64,000 nt of DNA from Thermoanaerobacter ethanolicus JW 200 (GTDB lineage: Bacteria > Bacillota > Thermoanaerobacteria > Thermoanaerobacterales > Thermoanaerobacteraceae). The stretch is taken from positions 1,797,001 through 1,861,000 of the forward strand of contig NZ_CP033580.1 in the NCBI RefSeq assembly GCF_003722315.1. Direction: 5' to 3'. This document shows, in pieces, positions 1-7,967 of the stretch (position 1 is the first letter of the stretch; every line of letters starts with the position of its first letter). The notes under the pieces were generated by a model. That model did not search any database. It was given only the letters and a program-made list of their open reading frames with translations, and had not been told where the DNA came from. The position numbers were made by a program, and so were the translations under genes.

Positions 1-56
1 TAGAACATTCAAAAGAATTATTAGATATTGCATCTCAATTTAAAAGCAAAATTTAA
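1..56 (+). CDS. recN: C-terminal end of an upstream gene, probably DNA repair protein RecN
   Basis: An open frame entering from the left edge (codons from base 3) ends at TAA 54-56 and encodes the last 17 residues, ending in SQFKSKI. The fragment is too short to identify by itself. The recN call is inferred from gene order, because recN immediately precedes spoIVB and spo0A in most endospore formers, and an EHSKELL-type helix fits the RecN C-terminus. If correct, the protein is an SMC-like ATPase in double-strand-break repair. Confidence 0.5.
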   Translation, partial: EHSKELLDIASQFKSKI

Positions 57-105
57 TATTTTAGTTTAATCTCACTTCCTTTTACTATCGGATAATATAT
101 TGACA

Positions 106-134
106 GTATATAAAGCTTTAAAAAAGGTTAAGTT
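106..134 (+). promoter_or_regulatory. Putative sigma-F/sigma-G promoter of spoIVB
   Basis: GTATA (106-110), a 15-base spacer and GGTTAAGTT (126-134) match the B. subtilis sigma-F consensus GYATA-N15-GGnnAnAnT with one mismatch in the -10. In B. subtilis spoIVB is transcribed in the forespore by sigma-F and sigma-G, so the site fits the gene. No better sigma-A site was seen in the gap. Confidence 0.45.
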
Positions 135-175
135 AATTTTAGATTAAAATAAGCTGCAAAAAAGGAAGTGAGAGA

Positions 176-1489
176 ATGACAAAAAATACAGTAAAATTGC
201 TACTTTTTATATCCTTAAGCTTTTTTTTAGTATTTGCAAATTATTTTACTCCTATACAAGATATAGCGAAAACTCCCTCAAGTTTTAAATTTTTTCAAGG
301 TGAAAAAGTTAATTATAACTTTAATATACCAATAAAAGTAAGTTTTCAAGCTGATAAAAAAGGTTTTTTAAAAATTAATGAGACAGAAGATAAAAATGTT
401 TTAAATTTGAAAGAACCTATTACTATAGAAGCGGTAAACACTGGCACAGTAAATTTGGATTTTAAGCTCTTTGGAATATTTCCTATAAAGCATATCAGTG
501 TTGACATCGTTCCGACAATAAAAGTAGTACCGGGCGGCCAAGCGATAGGGGTCAAGTTAAATACAAAGGGAGTATTAGTAGTAGGCTATTCAGATATAAT
601 GGGGGAGGACGGTAAAATTTATAGTCCTTATAAGCAAGGGAAAATACAGATAGGAGATATAATATTAGAAGTCAACGGCAGGGAAATAAAACAAGCAGAA
701 GATATTACTAACATTGCAAATGAATTACGTGGGAAAGCTTTAAAATTAAAAATAAATAGAAAAAATCATATTTTTTATACTACCATTTATCCTATAAAGT
801 CAAAAGAGGATAGACAATACAGAATAGGTCTTTGGGTGAGAGACCACACTGCTGGTATAGGTACTTTAACCTTTTATTATCCTACTAGCAAGATGTATGG
901 AGCTTTAGGTCATGCTATAACTGATATAGATACTGGTCACATGTTATCAGTAGAAAATGGAGAGATTATGAATTCTCGAATTACTTCTATTGACCAAGGA
1001 AGAAGAAGTAAACCTGGGGAATTAAAAGGGATTTTTTTAGAAGAAGTTGATACAATAGGGAATATATTAAAAAACACTGAATTTGGAATTTACGGGAATA
1101 TGTATGAAGACTTTAAGAACGATTTGTATGGCGAGATTCCTATAGCATATCAAAGCCAAATAAAAGAAGGGCCAGCTAAAATATTGGCTACCATTGATAA
1201 TACAGGTATACAGCAATTTGATATTGAAATTATCAAAAAAGCGTATCAAGAAACTCCTAGCCCTAAAAGTATGATAATTAAAATTGTTGACAAGAATTTA
1301 TTAAAAAAGACTGGAGGCATAATACAGGGTATGAGTGGTAGTCCTATTATACAAGATGGAAAACTGGTAGGAGCAGTTACTCACGTTTTTGTGAATGACC
1401 CTACAAAAGGATATGCTGTTTATGCAGAATGGATGATTAATGAAATGAATAATCTACTTAATAATAAACAAGTCTTTACAAATAATTAA
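176..1489 (+). CDS. spoIVB: SpoIVB serine peptidase (family S55)
   Basis: Forespore-made serine peptidase that crosses into the intermembrane space and cleaves SpoIVFA, triggering activation of pro-sigma-K in the mother cell. The 437-residue protein has an uncleaved-type N-terminal membrane segment (about 7-24), a PDZ domain (about 125-205) and the S55 peptidase domain. His246 in GALGHAITD and the GMSGS motif at 385-389 are the expected catalytic positions. The ATG at 176 follows an AAGGAAGTGAG ribosome site. The next gene is spo0A, the standard order in Bacillus and clostridia. Length is normal. Confidence 0.97.
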   Translation: MTKNTVKLLLFISLSFFLVFANYFTPIQDIAKTPSSFKFFQGEKVNYNFNIPIKVSFQADKKGFLKINETEDKNVLNLKEPITIEAVNTGTVNLDFKLFGIFPIKHISVDIVPTIKVVPGGQAIGVKLNTKGVLVVGYSDIMGEDGKIYSPYKQGKIQIGDIILEVNGREIKQAEDITNIANELRGKALKLKINRKNHIFYTTIYPIKSKEDRQYRIGLWVRDHTAGIGTLTFYYPTSKMYGALGHAITDIDTGHMLSVENGEIMNSRITSIDQGRRSKPGELKGIFLEEVDTIGNILKNTEFGIYGNMYEDFKNDLYGEIPIAYQSQIKEGPAKILATIDNTGIQQFDIEIIKKAYQETPSPKSMIIKIVDKNLLKKTGGIIQGMSGSPIIQDGKLVGAVTHVFVNDPTKGYAVYAEWMINEMNNLLNNKQVFTNN

Positions 1490-1505
1490 AATTTTTTGGG
1501 AAAAA

Positions 1506-1532
1506 GAAGGAAATTCAATTATTATGTAGAAT
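1506..1532 (+). promoter_or_regulatory. Sigma-H promoter of spo0A
   Basis: GAAGGAAAT (1506-1514), 11 bases, GTAGAAT (1526-1532) is an exact match to the sigma-H consensus RnAGGAwWW-N11-RnnGAAT. Spo0A has a sigma-H promoter in B. subtilis, so this is the expected control. The -10 lies 41 bases before the TTG start. Confidence 0.8.
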
Positions 1533-1572
1533 AAATATTATATACTAATATTAGCAATGGGAGGTTAAATAA

Positions 1573-2355
1573 TTGGTTAAGAAGATTAGAGTAGGGATAG
1601 CAGATGATAACAAAGAATTTGCTACTATTTTAGCTGAGTATTTATCTACTCAAGAAAATATTGAAGTGGTTGGTGTTGCCAATGACGGCAACCAAGCGAT
1701 TGAACTCATTAAAAATCAACCGCCAGATTTGTTAATTTTAGATATTATAATGCCATATTTAGATGGCATTGGTGTTTTGGAAAAGATAAATGAAGAACAA
1801 TTAAAAAAGCCTAAAATTTTAGTCTTATCTGCAGTAGGCCAAGAAAAAATAACTCAACGGGCTATTGCATTAGGGGCAGATTATTATATTTTAAAACCTT
1901 TTGATTTAGCTATGTTGTCAAAAAGGATTTCTGAGCTTATGGAGCCTGAATTAGATGTAGTATCAAAGACTGTATTTCCTGTGGTAAAAGCGAAGAAAAA
2001 TTATGACCTTGAAGCAATGATTACAGAAATTATTCATGAGGTAGGAGTACCAGCTCATATAAAAGGCTATATGTATCTAAGAGATGCTATTTCTCTTGTT
2101 ATTAGCAATATGGAGTATTTAAATTCTGTAACTAAAATGTTATATCCTAAAATTGCTGAAAAGTACAATACTACTCCTAGCAGAGTAGAAAGAGCTATAA
2201 GGCATGCAATAGAAGTTGCTTGGAGCAGGGGCAAAACAGAAGTCTTAAATGAACTTTTTGGATATACTATAAATGACGAAAAAGGTAAGCCGACAAACTC
2301 AGAATTCATCGCGCTTATTGCTGATAAATTGAGGTTGGGGATGAAAGCGGGGTAA
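1573..2355 (+). CDS. spo0A: Sporulation master regulator Spo0A
   Basis: Response regulator that, when phosphorylated, commits the cell to sporulation and binds 0A boxes at promoters such as spoIIA. The 260-residue protein has a receiver domain (1-125) with acidic pair D11-D12, phospho-acceptor D57 in LILDIIMP, and Lys in KPFD. The C-terminal Spo0A DNA-binding domain (about 145-260) includes the recognition-helix region [14 protein letters not shown]. It starts at TTG 1573 behind GGGAGG. It stands alone behind its own sigma-H promoter and ahead of a terminator. Confidence 0.98.
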   Translation: MVKKIRVGIADDNKEFATILAEYLSTQENIEVVGVANDGNQAIELIKNQPPDLLILDIIMPYLDGIGVLEKINEEQLKKPKILVLSAVGQEKITQRAIALGADYYILKPFDLAMLSKRISELMEPELDVVSKTVFPVVKAKKNYDLEAMITEIIHEVGVPAHIKGYMYLRDAISLVISNMEYLNSVTKMLYPKIAEKYNTTPSRVERAIRHAIEVAWSRGKTEVLNELFGYTINDEKGKPTNSEFIALIADKLRLGMKAG

Positions 2356-2459
2356 AAGGGGCAGATACCTGCTTTCTCTTTTTTAACCTCCCATTTCAAA
2401 AGGGCAACAAACATAAAATAGGGCGATAAATATTGAATTTTCACGGCGACAAATAAGTT

Positions 2460-2502
2460 ATGTCCTCTGTTTGTTAAAAAAACAAATAGAGGGCATATTT
2501 TA
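2460..2502 (+). terminator. Rho-independent terminator after spo0A
   Basis: Arms ATGTCCTCTGTTTGTT (2460-2475) and AACAAATAGAGGGCAT (2481-2496) pair fully if two G-U pairs are allowed. The stem is followed by ATTTTAT. The gap 2356-2593 otherwise holds only the promoter of the next operon. Confidence 0.7.
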
Positions 2503-2526
2503 TGTGATTGACATGTTGACTTTTTA

Positions 2527-2555
2527 TTTCATGTAAAAATTTTTTATGCTATAAT
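2527..2555 (+). promoter_or_regulatory. Possible sigma-A promoter of the steA operon
   Basis: A perfect TATAAT at 2550-2555 has a weak -35 (TTTCAT, 2527-2532) 17 bases upstream. It is the best housekeeping promoter in the gap before steA. Confidence 0.45.
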
Positions 2556-2593
2556 AATAAACAATGGGATGTTACTTTATGGAGGAAGCTTGT

Positions 2594-3715
2594 ATGCAAA
2601 TAACAGGTACAATTAAAATGGATAAAAGAACTAAAAATTTAGTAAAAAGACTAAATTCTGGAGAAATAGCTATAATTGACCATAGAGATATAGATGAAGT
2701 GGCTGCTGAATCCTTAGTTGAAAAAAAAGTTTTGGCAGTCATAAATGCTGATAAGTCTATAAGTGGCAGATATCCTAACATGGGGCCTTCTATTTTATGT
2801 GAGGCTGGAATTCCAATTATTGACGATGTTGGGAAGGATATTTTTGATTTGTTGAAAGAAAATGACAAAATCACTATAATAGATAATGAAATATATAAAG
2901 ATGGTGTGTTTATAAAAAGCGGGAAACTTCTTACAAAGGACGTTATAAACTATAAATTGCAGGAAAGTCGCGAAAACATAGGTGTTGAATTAGATAAGTT
3001 TATTGAAAATACATTGGAGTATGCAAAAAAAGAAAAATATTTTATTTTGGGTGGTGTTGAATTACCTAATACTAAAACTCGTTTTAAAAATAGACATGCT
3101 CTTGTGGTTGTTAGAGGAAAGGATTACAAAGAAGATTTGTTTACAATAAAACAGTATATTAACGATGTAAAACCGATTTTAATAGGGGTAGATGGAGGGG
3201 CAGATGCTCTTTTAGAGTTTGGCCTTGTTCCTGACATAGTCATTGGAGATATGGACAGTGTAAGCGATGAGGCTTTAAAAAAGGCTAAGGAAATTATTGT
3301 TCATGCCTATCCCGACGGAAGAGCGCCGGGCTTGGAAAGAGTAACGGCATTAGGCCTTAAAGCGGAAATTTTTAAGGCTCCAGGTACAAGTGAAGATATA
3401 GCTATGCTTTTGGCTTTTGAAAAAGGTGCTGACTTAATTGTGGCTGTAGGGACCCATTCCAGCATGATTGATTTTCTGGAAAAAGGGAGAAAAGGAATGT
3501 CCAGCACTTTTTTAGTGCGATTAAAAGTAGGAGAAAAATTAATCGATGCCAAAGGAGTAAATAAGCTGTACAGAGAAACTTTTAAAATTTCTTATATATT
3601 TAGCATTATACTGGCAGCATTGATTCCTCTTGGAGTAATAGCGTATTTTTCACCACCTATGCAGCAGCTATTGAAGCTATTACAACTTAGAATTCGCCTT
3701 TTAATCGGATTTTGA
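2594..3715 (+). CDS. steA: SteA-like cytokinetic-ring/cell separation protein (thiamine pyrophosphokinase-like fold)
   Basis: Member of the SteA family, which in actinobacteria works with SteB in daughter-cell separation; its biochemical role in Firmicutes is not known. From the chosen start it has 373 residues. The central region contains a thiamine-pyrophosphokinase-like part (GVDGGADALLEFG, VIGDMDSVSDEA), and a hydrophobic C-terminal segment (YIFSIILAALIPLGVIAYF) should anchor it in the membrane. I chose ATG 2594 because GGAGGA at 2581-2586 is correctly spaced; ATGs at 2564 and 2579 lack a site. It is 12 bases from the next gene. Confidence 0.85.
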   Translation: MQITGTIKMDKRTKNLVKRLNSGEIAIIDHRDIDEVAAESLVEKKVLAVINADKSISGRYPNMGPSILCEAGIPIIDDVGKDIFDLLKENDKITIIDNEIYKDGVFIKSGKLLTKDVINYKLQESRENIGVELDKFIENTLEYAKKEKYFILGGVELPNTKTRFKNRHALVVVRGKDYKEDLFTIKQYINDVKPILIGVDGGADALLEFGLVPDIVIGDMDSVSDEALKKAKEIIVHAYPDGRAPGLERVTALGLKAEIFKAPGTSEDIAMLLAFEKGADLIVAVGTHSSMIDFLEKGRKGMSSTFLVRLKVGEKLIDAKGVNKLYRETFKISYIFSIILAALIPLGVIAYFSPPMQQLLKLLQLRIRLLIGF

Positions 3716-3727
3716 GGAGGATTTTCT

Positions 3728-4654
3728 ATGAATATAAATATTAAATACTATGTTTTGACAATTGCTTCTATTTTTATTGCTTTAGGAATTGGAATTTTTA
3801 TAGGTTTTATGTTAGATGGCCAAAAAGTTTTTTCAGAGCAACAAACTGCAATTATAAACGAGTTAGAACAAAAGTTTAAGGATTTACAAACAGAAAATAA
3901 TAATTTAAAAAACACTGTTCAAGAGTTAAATAAACAGATAGGGTATTACAATCAATATCATCAAATTATTTTTCCTGAGTTAGTAGCTGATAGATTAACG
4001 GGAGTGAAAGTAGCGATTATTGAAACTACAAATGAGTTTATATATTCTGGCATGAGAAATGCTCTTTTAAAGGCAGGAGCTACTATTGAGTCGATTACTG
4101 TTATAAAAGACAGTTTTGATACTGGCGATGAATTGGAAGTGCAAAATTTAATAAACTTCCTTTCTAATAAATATGGAGTTACAGTAGACGAAAAGCATTT
4201 GAATGAATTTGTAGTTTCAAAATTAGCTAATGCAATTGTAACAGGTCAGGATGTGGACCTTATTAATTATTTAAAGACAAATGGTTATATAGATTTTACA
4301 GGGATTCCAGGTAATACAGATTTTGTAATTATAGCTGGAGGAAGTAATAATAAAGATAATAATGTAGCTTCTATAGATATTCCCATTATAAAACAAGTGA
4401 AGCTACTTAATGTTCCTATTGTAGGTGTTGAACAAAGTGATACTAAATATTCCTATATTGATGCGTATAAAAAACAGCATATTTCCACAATAGATAATGT
4501 GGAGGATATAATAGGGCAGACGTCGCTTATAATGGTAATGGAGGGTAAAGAAGGAAATTATGGAATTAAGCAAAGTGCAATGAGCTTAATGCCAGATTCT
4601 TTTATGAATACTGACAATTCTACACATAATTCCTCTGCTAATTCTAAAAAGTGA
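3728..4654 (+). CDS. SteB/MctB-family membrane-anchored coiled-coil protein
   Basis: Family of mycobacterial MctB ('copper transporter') and corynebacterial SteB. The 308-residue protein has one N-terminal membrane segment (about 8-28, glycine-rich), a coiled coil (about 35-75), then a globular domain predicted outside the cell. The C-terminus is Ser/Asn-rich. It follows steA directly, the same pairing as Rv1697-Rv1698, so a role as partner of SteA in wall remodelling or division is more likely than copper transport. No Cys- or Met-rich copper site is visible. Confidence 0.8.
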   Translation: MNINIKYYVLTIASIFIALGIGIFIGFMLDGQKVFSEQQTAIINELEQKFKDLQTENNNLKNTVQELNKQIGYYNQYHQIIFPELVADRLTGVKVAIIETTNEFIYSGMRNALLKAGATIESITVIKDSFDTGDELEVQNLINFLSNKYGVTVDEKHLNEFVVSKLANAIVTGQDVDLINYLKTNGYIDFTGIPGNTDFVIIAGGSNNKDNNVASIDIPIIKQVKLLNVPIVGVEQSDTKYSYIDAYKKQHISTIDNVEDIIGQTSLIMVMEGKEGNYGIKQSAMSLMPDSFMNTDNSTHNSSANSKK

Positions 4655-4664
4655 GGGTAGATAG

Positions 4665-5351
4665 ATGAATAAAAAAGTTAGTGTATTGATACCTGCTTAC
4701 AATGAAGAAGAAAGAATAATTGATACCATAAAGGGATTAAAAGATGTTGAAGAAGTTGATGAAGTCATCGTAATAAATGATGGCTCAACTGATAGTACTG
4801 CTGAAAAGGCAAGAAAAGCAGGAGCTAAAATAGTCAATATGAAGAGAAATGTTGGCAAAGGGACAGCTTTAAAAGAAGGCTTGAAATATGCAAAAAATGA
4901 TGTGATAGTTTTTTTAGATGCAGATGTAGGTCTTTCGTCACGAGAAGTCAAAAAACTTATATTGCCTGTTCTTGAGGGAGAAGCAGATGTTACAATTGCT
5001 AAATTTCCAAAGACAAATGTAAAAGCTGGATTTGGCTTTGTTAAAACTTTAGCCAGAAAAGGAGTAAAATACTTTACAGGATATGAAATTGAATCTGTCT
5101 TGTCAGGTCAAAGGGCTTTTAAAAAAGAGGTTTTAGAGAGTTTAAAAACTTTTTATAAAGGTTTTGGAATAGAAGTTGGTATGACAATAGATATATTAAA
5201 GAAAGGGTATAAAATAAAAGAAGTAGAAGTGAATATGACGCACTCTGTTACAGGGAGAAACTTGAAAGGCTTCCTGCACAGAGGTAAGCAGTTTTGGGAT
5301 ATACTAAAAGTATTAGTGTATAAGTTGTTTTCAAAGAATATTAAAGAATAG
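4665..5351 (+). CDS. Family 2 glycosyltransferase
   Basis: GT-A fold transferase of 228 residues. It shows the N-terminal nucleotide-sugar motif VLIPAYNEEERI, INDGSTDST, and the metal-binding DXD as FLDADVG. It resembles dolichyl-phosphate mannosyl/glucosyltransferases that load a sugar onto a lipid phosphate, but it lacks C-terminal membrane helices, so the acceptor is unknown. The start ATG follows GAGGGTAG. Its place between a SteB-like protein and a MraY/WecA-like enzyme suggests synthesis of a wall or lipid-linked glycan. Confidence 0.85.
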   Translation: MNKKVSVLIPAYNEEERIIDTIKGLKDVEEVDEVIVINDGSTDSTAEKARKAGAKIVNMKRNVGKGTALKEGLKYAKNDVIVFLDADVGLSSREVKKLILPVLEGEADVTIAKFPKTNVKAGFGFVKTLARKGVKYFTGYEIESVLSGQRAFKKEVLESLKTFYKGFGIEVGMTIDILKKGYKIKEVEVNMTHSVTGRNLKGFLHRGKQFWDILKVLVYKLFSKNIKE

Positions 5352-5362
5352 CAGGTGAGATA

Positions 5363-6175
5363 GTGTTTTGGACTAAAATATTAATTCCTTTAATAATGAC
5401 AGTTATAACAAAAAAGCTTTTTTATAGCATTATTAACAAGCCTTTGTGTTTGAAGGAAAACTATAAAAAAGTTATGATACCTGTTTGTGGTGGTATTGTA
5501 TTTGTTCCTGCTTTATTTGTGTCAATTGTACTTCTCAATTTATTTGGAGTTAGAATAGAATATCAAGAGGTAATTTTATTGAGCTTATCACTGATTTCTT
5601 TTGTCGGTTTTATAGATGATGTATTAGGAGACAGAAGTGTAAGAGGGCTAAAGGGTCATATAACTATGCTTTTAAAAGGAAAGCCTACTACAGGCAGTTT
5701 AAAGGCTTTATCAGGAATTTTAATTGCTTTTTATGTGAGTTTTAATGTTGGAAAAAATAATATAGAGGAATTGATAATAAATACCTTGATAATTGCACTT
5801 TTTACGAATTTTTTAAACCTTGTAGACTTGCGACCTGGAAGATGCGGAAAAACTTTTTTGGTTATTTCTTTAATTTTTCTAATAATCGGGAAAACCCATC
5901 CCCATTTCTTAGTCTTGCTGACTATGATTCTTTTAGTGTATTTTCCAGAAGATTTAAAAGCAAATGTGATGATGGGGGACACTGGATCAAATGTTTTAGG
6001 AATGTCTTTGGGAATAAGCAGTATTCTTATTTTTGATTTATATGGCAGGTTGATAATATTGGCGTTGCTAATTTTATTACATATTTTTACAGAAAAATAT
6101 TCTTTAACTGCTTTAATCGAAAAAAATAAAGTCTTAAATTACCTCGATATGTTAGGAAGAAAAGGAGAAAGATAA
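5363..6175 (+). CDS. MraY/WecA-like phospho-sugar transferase (glycosyltransferase family 4 type)
   Basis: Polytopic membrane enzyme of 270 residues of the polyprenyl-phosphate N-acetylaminosugar-1-phosphate transferase superfamily. Conserved aspartates are visible: FIDDVLGDR (after the third helix), LNLVDLRPGRCGK and the MMGDTGSN loop characteristic of MraY/WecA. It is shorter than true MraY (about 320 residues) and is not in a mur cluster, so it probably starts a different lipid-linked polymer. GTG start at 5363 with GCAGGTGAG in front. Substrate unknown. Confidence 0.8.
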   Translation: MFWTKILIPLIMTVITKKLFYSIINKPLCLKENYKKVMIPVCGGIVFVPALFVSIVLLNLFGVRIEYQEVILLSLSLISFVGFIDDVLGDRSVRGLKGHITMLLKGKPTTGSLKALSGILIAFYVSFNVGKNNIEELIINTLIIALFTNFLNLVDLRPGRCGKTFLVISLIFLIIGKTHPHFLVLLTMILLVYFPEDLKANVMMGDTGSNVLGMSLGISSILIFDLYGRLIILALLILLHIFTEKYSLTALIEKNKVLNYLDMLGRKGER

Positions 6176-6176
6176 T

Positions 6177-7253
6177 GTGATTAGCGTTTATTTAGCTAAA
6201 GTAAGTAAAATTGTTGCACAAAGAGAAGGTATAACTGTTGTGGAAGTTGAGTCAGAGGGAGAAAAGGCGTTAGCTTTAAATTATGACGATATAACTGGTA
6301 AAATAGAAGTAGGAGATAAAGTTTATGTAAACCGAACTGCTCGCCTTTTAAATCTTGGGACAGGTGGCTATGACTTTATAGTTGTAAATCTCAAATACTC
6401 TGAATACGATGCTGTGGGAAATGGGCATATTATGAAATTGAGATATACGCCTTTTCAGATAAATGTGTTGACTATGGAGGAGCAAAACAGTCCTTATCAT
6501 ACTGCTTTTGAAGAGTTTGAAAGTTTAGAAGATTTACCTGTAATAGTTGGAGAACTTCACAGTATGGTAGCGCCTGTAGCCTTAGTGCTAAAAAGTACAA
6601 ATCCTAACCTTAAAATTACATATGTGATGACAGATGGAGGATGTCTGCCTATTAGTTTCAGCAATACAGTTTTTGAGCTTAAAAAGAGGGGAATAATAGA
6701 TAAAACAGTTACAATTGGACATGCTTTTGGAGGAGATTATGAATGTGTAAATATTTATACTGCTTTGATAGGTGCAAAGGAAGTGTTAAAAGCAGATGTT
6801 GTTATAGTAACGATGGGACCGGGAATAGTAGGCACAGGAACCAAATATGGGTTTTCAGGGGTAGAACAAGCCCATATAATAGATGCTACAAGTAAATTAG
6901 GAGGTAAGCCTGTACTTATCCCAAGAATAGGGTTTAATGATAAAAGGCAGAGACATCAAGGGATTAGTCACCATACTATAACTGTTTTAGAGCTGTGTAA
7001 CAGTTCCTGTGTTTTGACTTTTCCTACAATGGAAAGAGAAAAAGAGAAGATAATAAAAGAACAAATAATTTCGAATCCAGTATTTTCGCGATTTACAATA
7101 GAATTTGTGGAGTCTTCCATTACTAAAAGATATATAGAAGAATCTGGGCTTAAATTGACAACAATGGGAAGAAATTATGAAAGTGAGCCAGACTTTTTTA
7201 ATGCTTGTGGAGCTGCAGCCCTTTATGTGTCTTTTAAATTAGTGCGAAACTGA
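6177..7253 (+). CDS. DUF3866 family protein
   Basis: A 358-residue member of DUF3866, conserved in Firmicutes and actinobacteria and without known function. The N-terminal part (about 15-75) looks like a small beta-barrel. The rest carries glycine-rich segments (TMGPGIVGTGTKYGFSG, IPRIGFNDKRQRHQG) that suggest a nucleotide- or cofactor-binding site, but I cannot assign one. GTG start at 6177 follows AAGGAGAAAG; the overlapping ATG at 6175 runs straight into a stop. It closes the steA operon, 1 base after the MraY-like gene. Confidence 0.8.
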   Translation: MISVYLAKVSKIVAQREGITVVEVESEGEKALALNYDDITGKIEVGDKVYVNRTARLLNLGTGGYDFIVVNLKYSEYDAVGNGHIMKLRYTPFQINVLTMEEQNSPYHTAFEEFESLEDLPVIVGELHSMVAPVALVLKSTNPNLKITYVMTDGGCLPISFSNTVFELKKRGIIDKTVTIGHAFGGDYECVNIYTALIGAKEVLKADVVIVTMGPGIVGTGTKYGFSGVEQAHIIDATSKLGGKPVLIPRIGFNDKRQRHQGISHHTITVLELCNSSCVLTFPTMEREKEKIIKEQIISNPVFSRFTIEFVESSITKRYIEESGLKLTTMGRNYESEPDFFNACGAAALYVSFKLVRN

Positions 7254-7361
7254 TTTGATTACTTCTCCTAAAGTTTTGTATTTTTTATTTAGTTCCTTTA
7301 ATAAAAATAATAGGGTGGAAAATTTTCCAGCATAATAAAGAGTGTTTCCCACTATAATCAT
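7239..7361 (-). CDS. Small hypothetical protein (40 aa), convergent with the DUF3866 gene
   Basis: On the minus strand an ATG at 7361-7359 is preceded by a strong GAGGTGAG ribosome site and opens a 40-codon frame beginning MIIVGNTLYYAGKF and ending IKSVSH. It is hydrophobic in the first half and lysine-rich in the second. Its last 15 bases overlap the end of the DUF3866 gene. I do not recognise the family. The ribosome site is the main evidence; it could be a chance frame. Confidence 0.45.
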   Translation of the reverse strand: MIIVGNTLYYAGKFSTLLFLLKELNKKYKTLGEVIKSVSH

Positions 7362-7427
7362 ATTTCTCACCTCATTTCTATAGTATGTATTTATTGCTAA
7401 AATTATACATAGAAAGGAAGATGAATT

Positions 7428-7967
7428 TTGGAACAAAAAGAAGTTACAGTTAACACCAACAAGATTTTTGAAGGGAAAATAATAAATTTAAGAGTAGATG
7501 AGGTAAAACTGCCTAATGGAAAAGTTACTACGCGAGAAATAGTTGAGCATCCTGGCGGTGTATCCATAGTAGCAGTTAATGAAGAAGGAAAGATTTTATT
7601 AGTCAAACAGTATAGAAAACCTGCAGAGGAGTCTTTATTAGAAATACCGGCAGGAAAATTAGAAAAGGGTGAAGACCCTTTGATTTGTGCTAAAAGAGAG
7701 TTATTAGAAGAGACAGGTTATGAAGCAAGTTTTATAAAGCATTTGATTACTTTTTATACTACTCCCGGTTTTTCTAATGAAAAAATGTATTTGTATTTTG
7801 CAAAAGATTTAAAAAAATACACTGCTCAACCTGATGAGGACGAATTTTTAGAATTATATGAATATACTCCAGAGGAATTGTGGGAAATGATTTTACAAAA
7901 TCAAATAAAAGATTCTAAAACGATAATTGGAATTTTATATTATTTAAAAATGAGGAGTAGCTTATGA
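7428..7967 (+). CDS. nudF: ADP-ribose pyrophosphatase (Nudix hydrolase)
   Basis: Hydrolyses ADP-ribose (and related ADP-sugars) to AMP and a sugar phosphate. The 179-residue protein has a complete Nudix box, GKLEKGEDPLICAKRELLEE followed by TGY, matching GX5EX7REUXEEXGU. The upstream GGVSIVAVNEEGKILLVKQYR strand is typical of the NudF/YqkG branch. TTG start at 7428 behind GAAAGGAAG. It overlaps the next gene by 4 bases (ATGA), as in other clostridia where nudF leads the spoIIM region. Confidence 0.93.
   Translation: MEQKEVTVNTNKIFEGKIINLRVDEVKLPNGKVTTREIVEHPGGVSIVAVNEEGKILLVKQYRKPAEESLLEIPAGKLEKGEDPLICAKRELLEETGYEASFIKHLITFYTTPGFSNEKMYLYFAKDLKKYTAQPDEDEFLELYEYTPEELWEMILQNQIKDSKTIIGILYYLKMRSSL

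Noticed and set aside
2067-2444. 125-codon minus-strand frame over spo0A
   Set aside because: Antisense shadow of a strongly conserved gene, no ribosome site, no recognisable product.
3728-4654. Copper transporter annotation taken literally
   Set aside because: No copper-binding cysteines or methionine clusters and only one membrane segment; pairing with SteA suggests a division/wall role.
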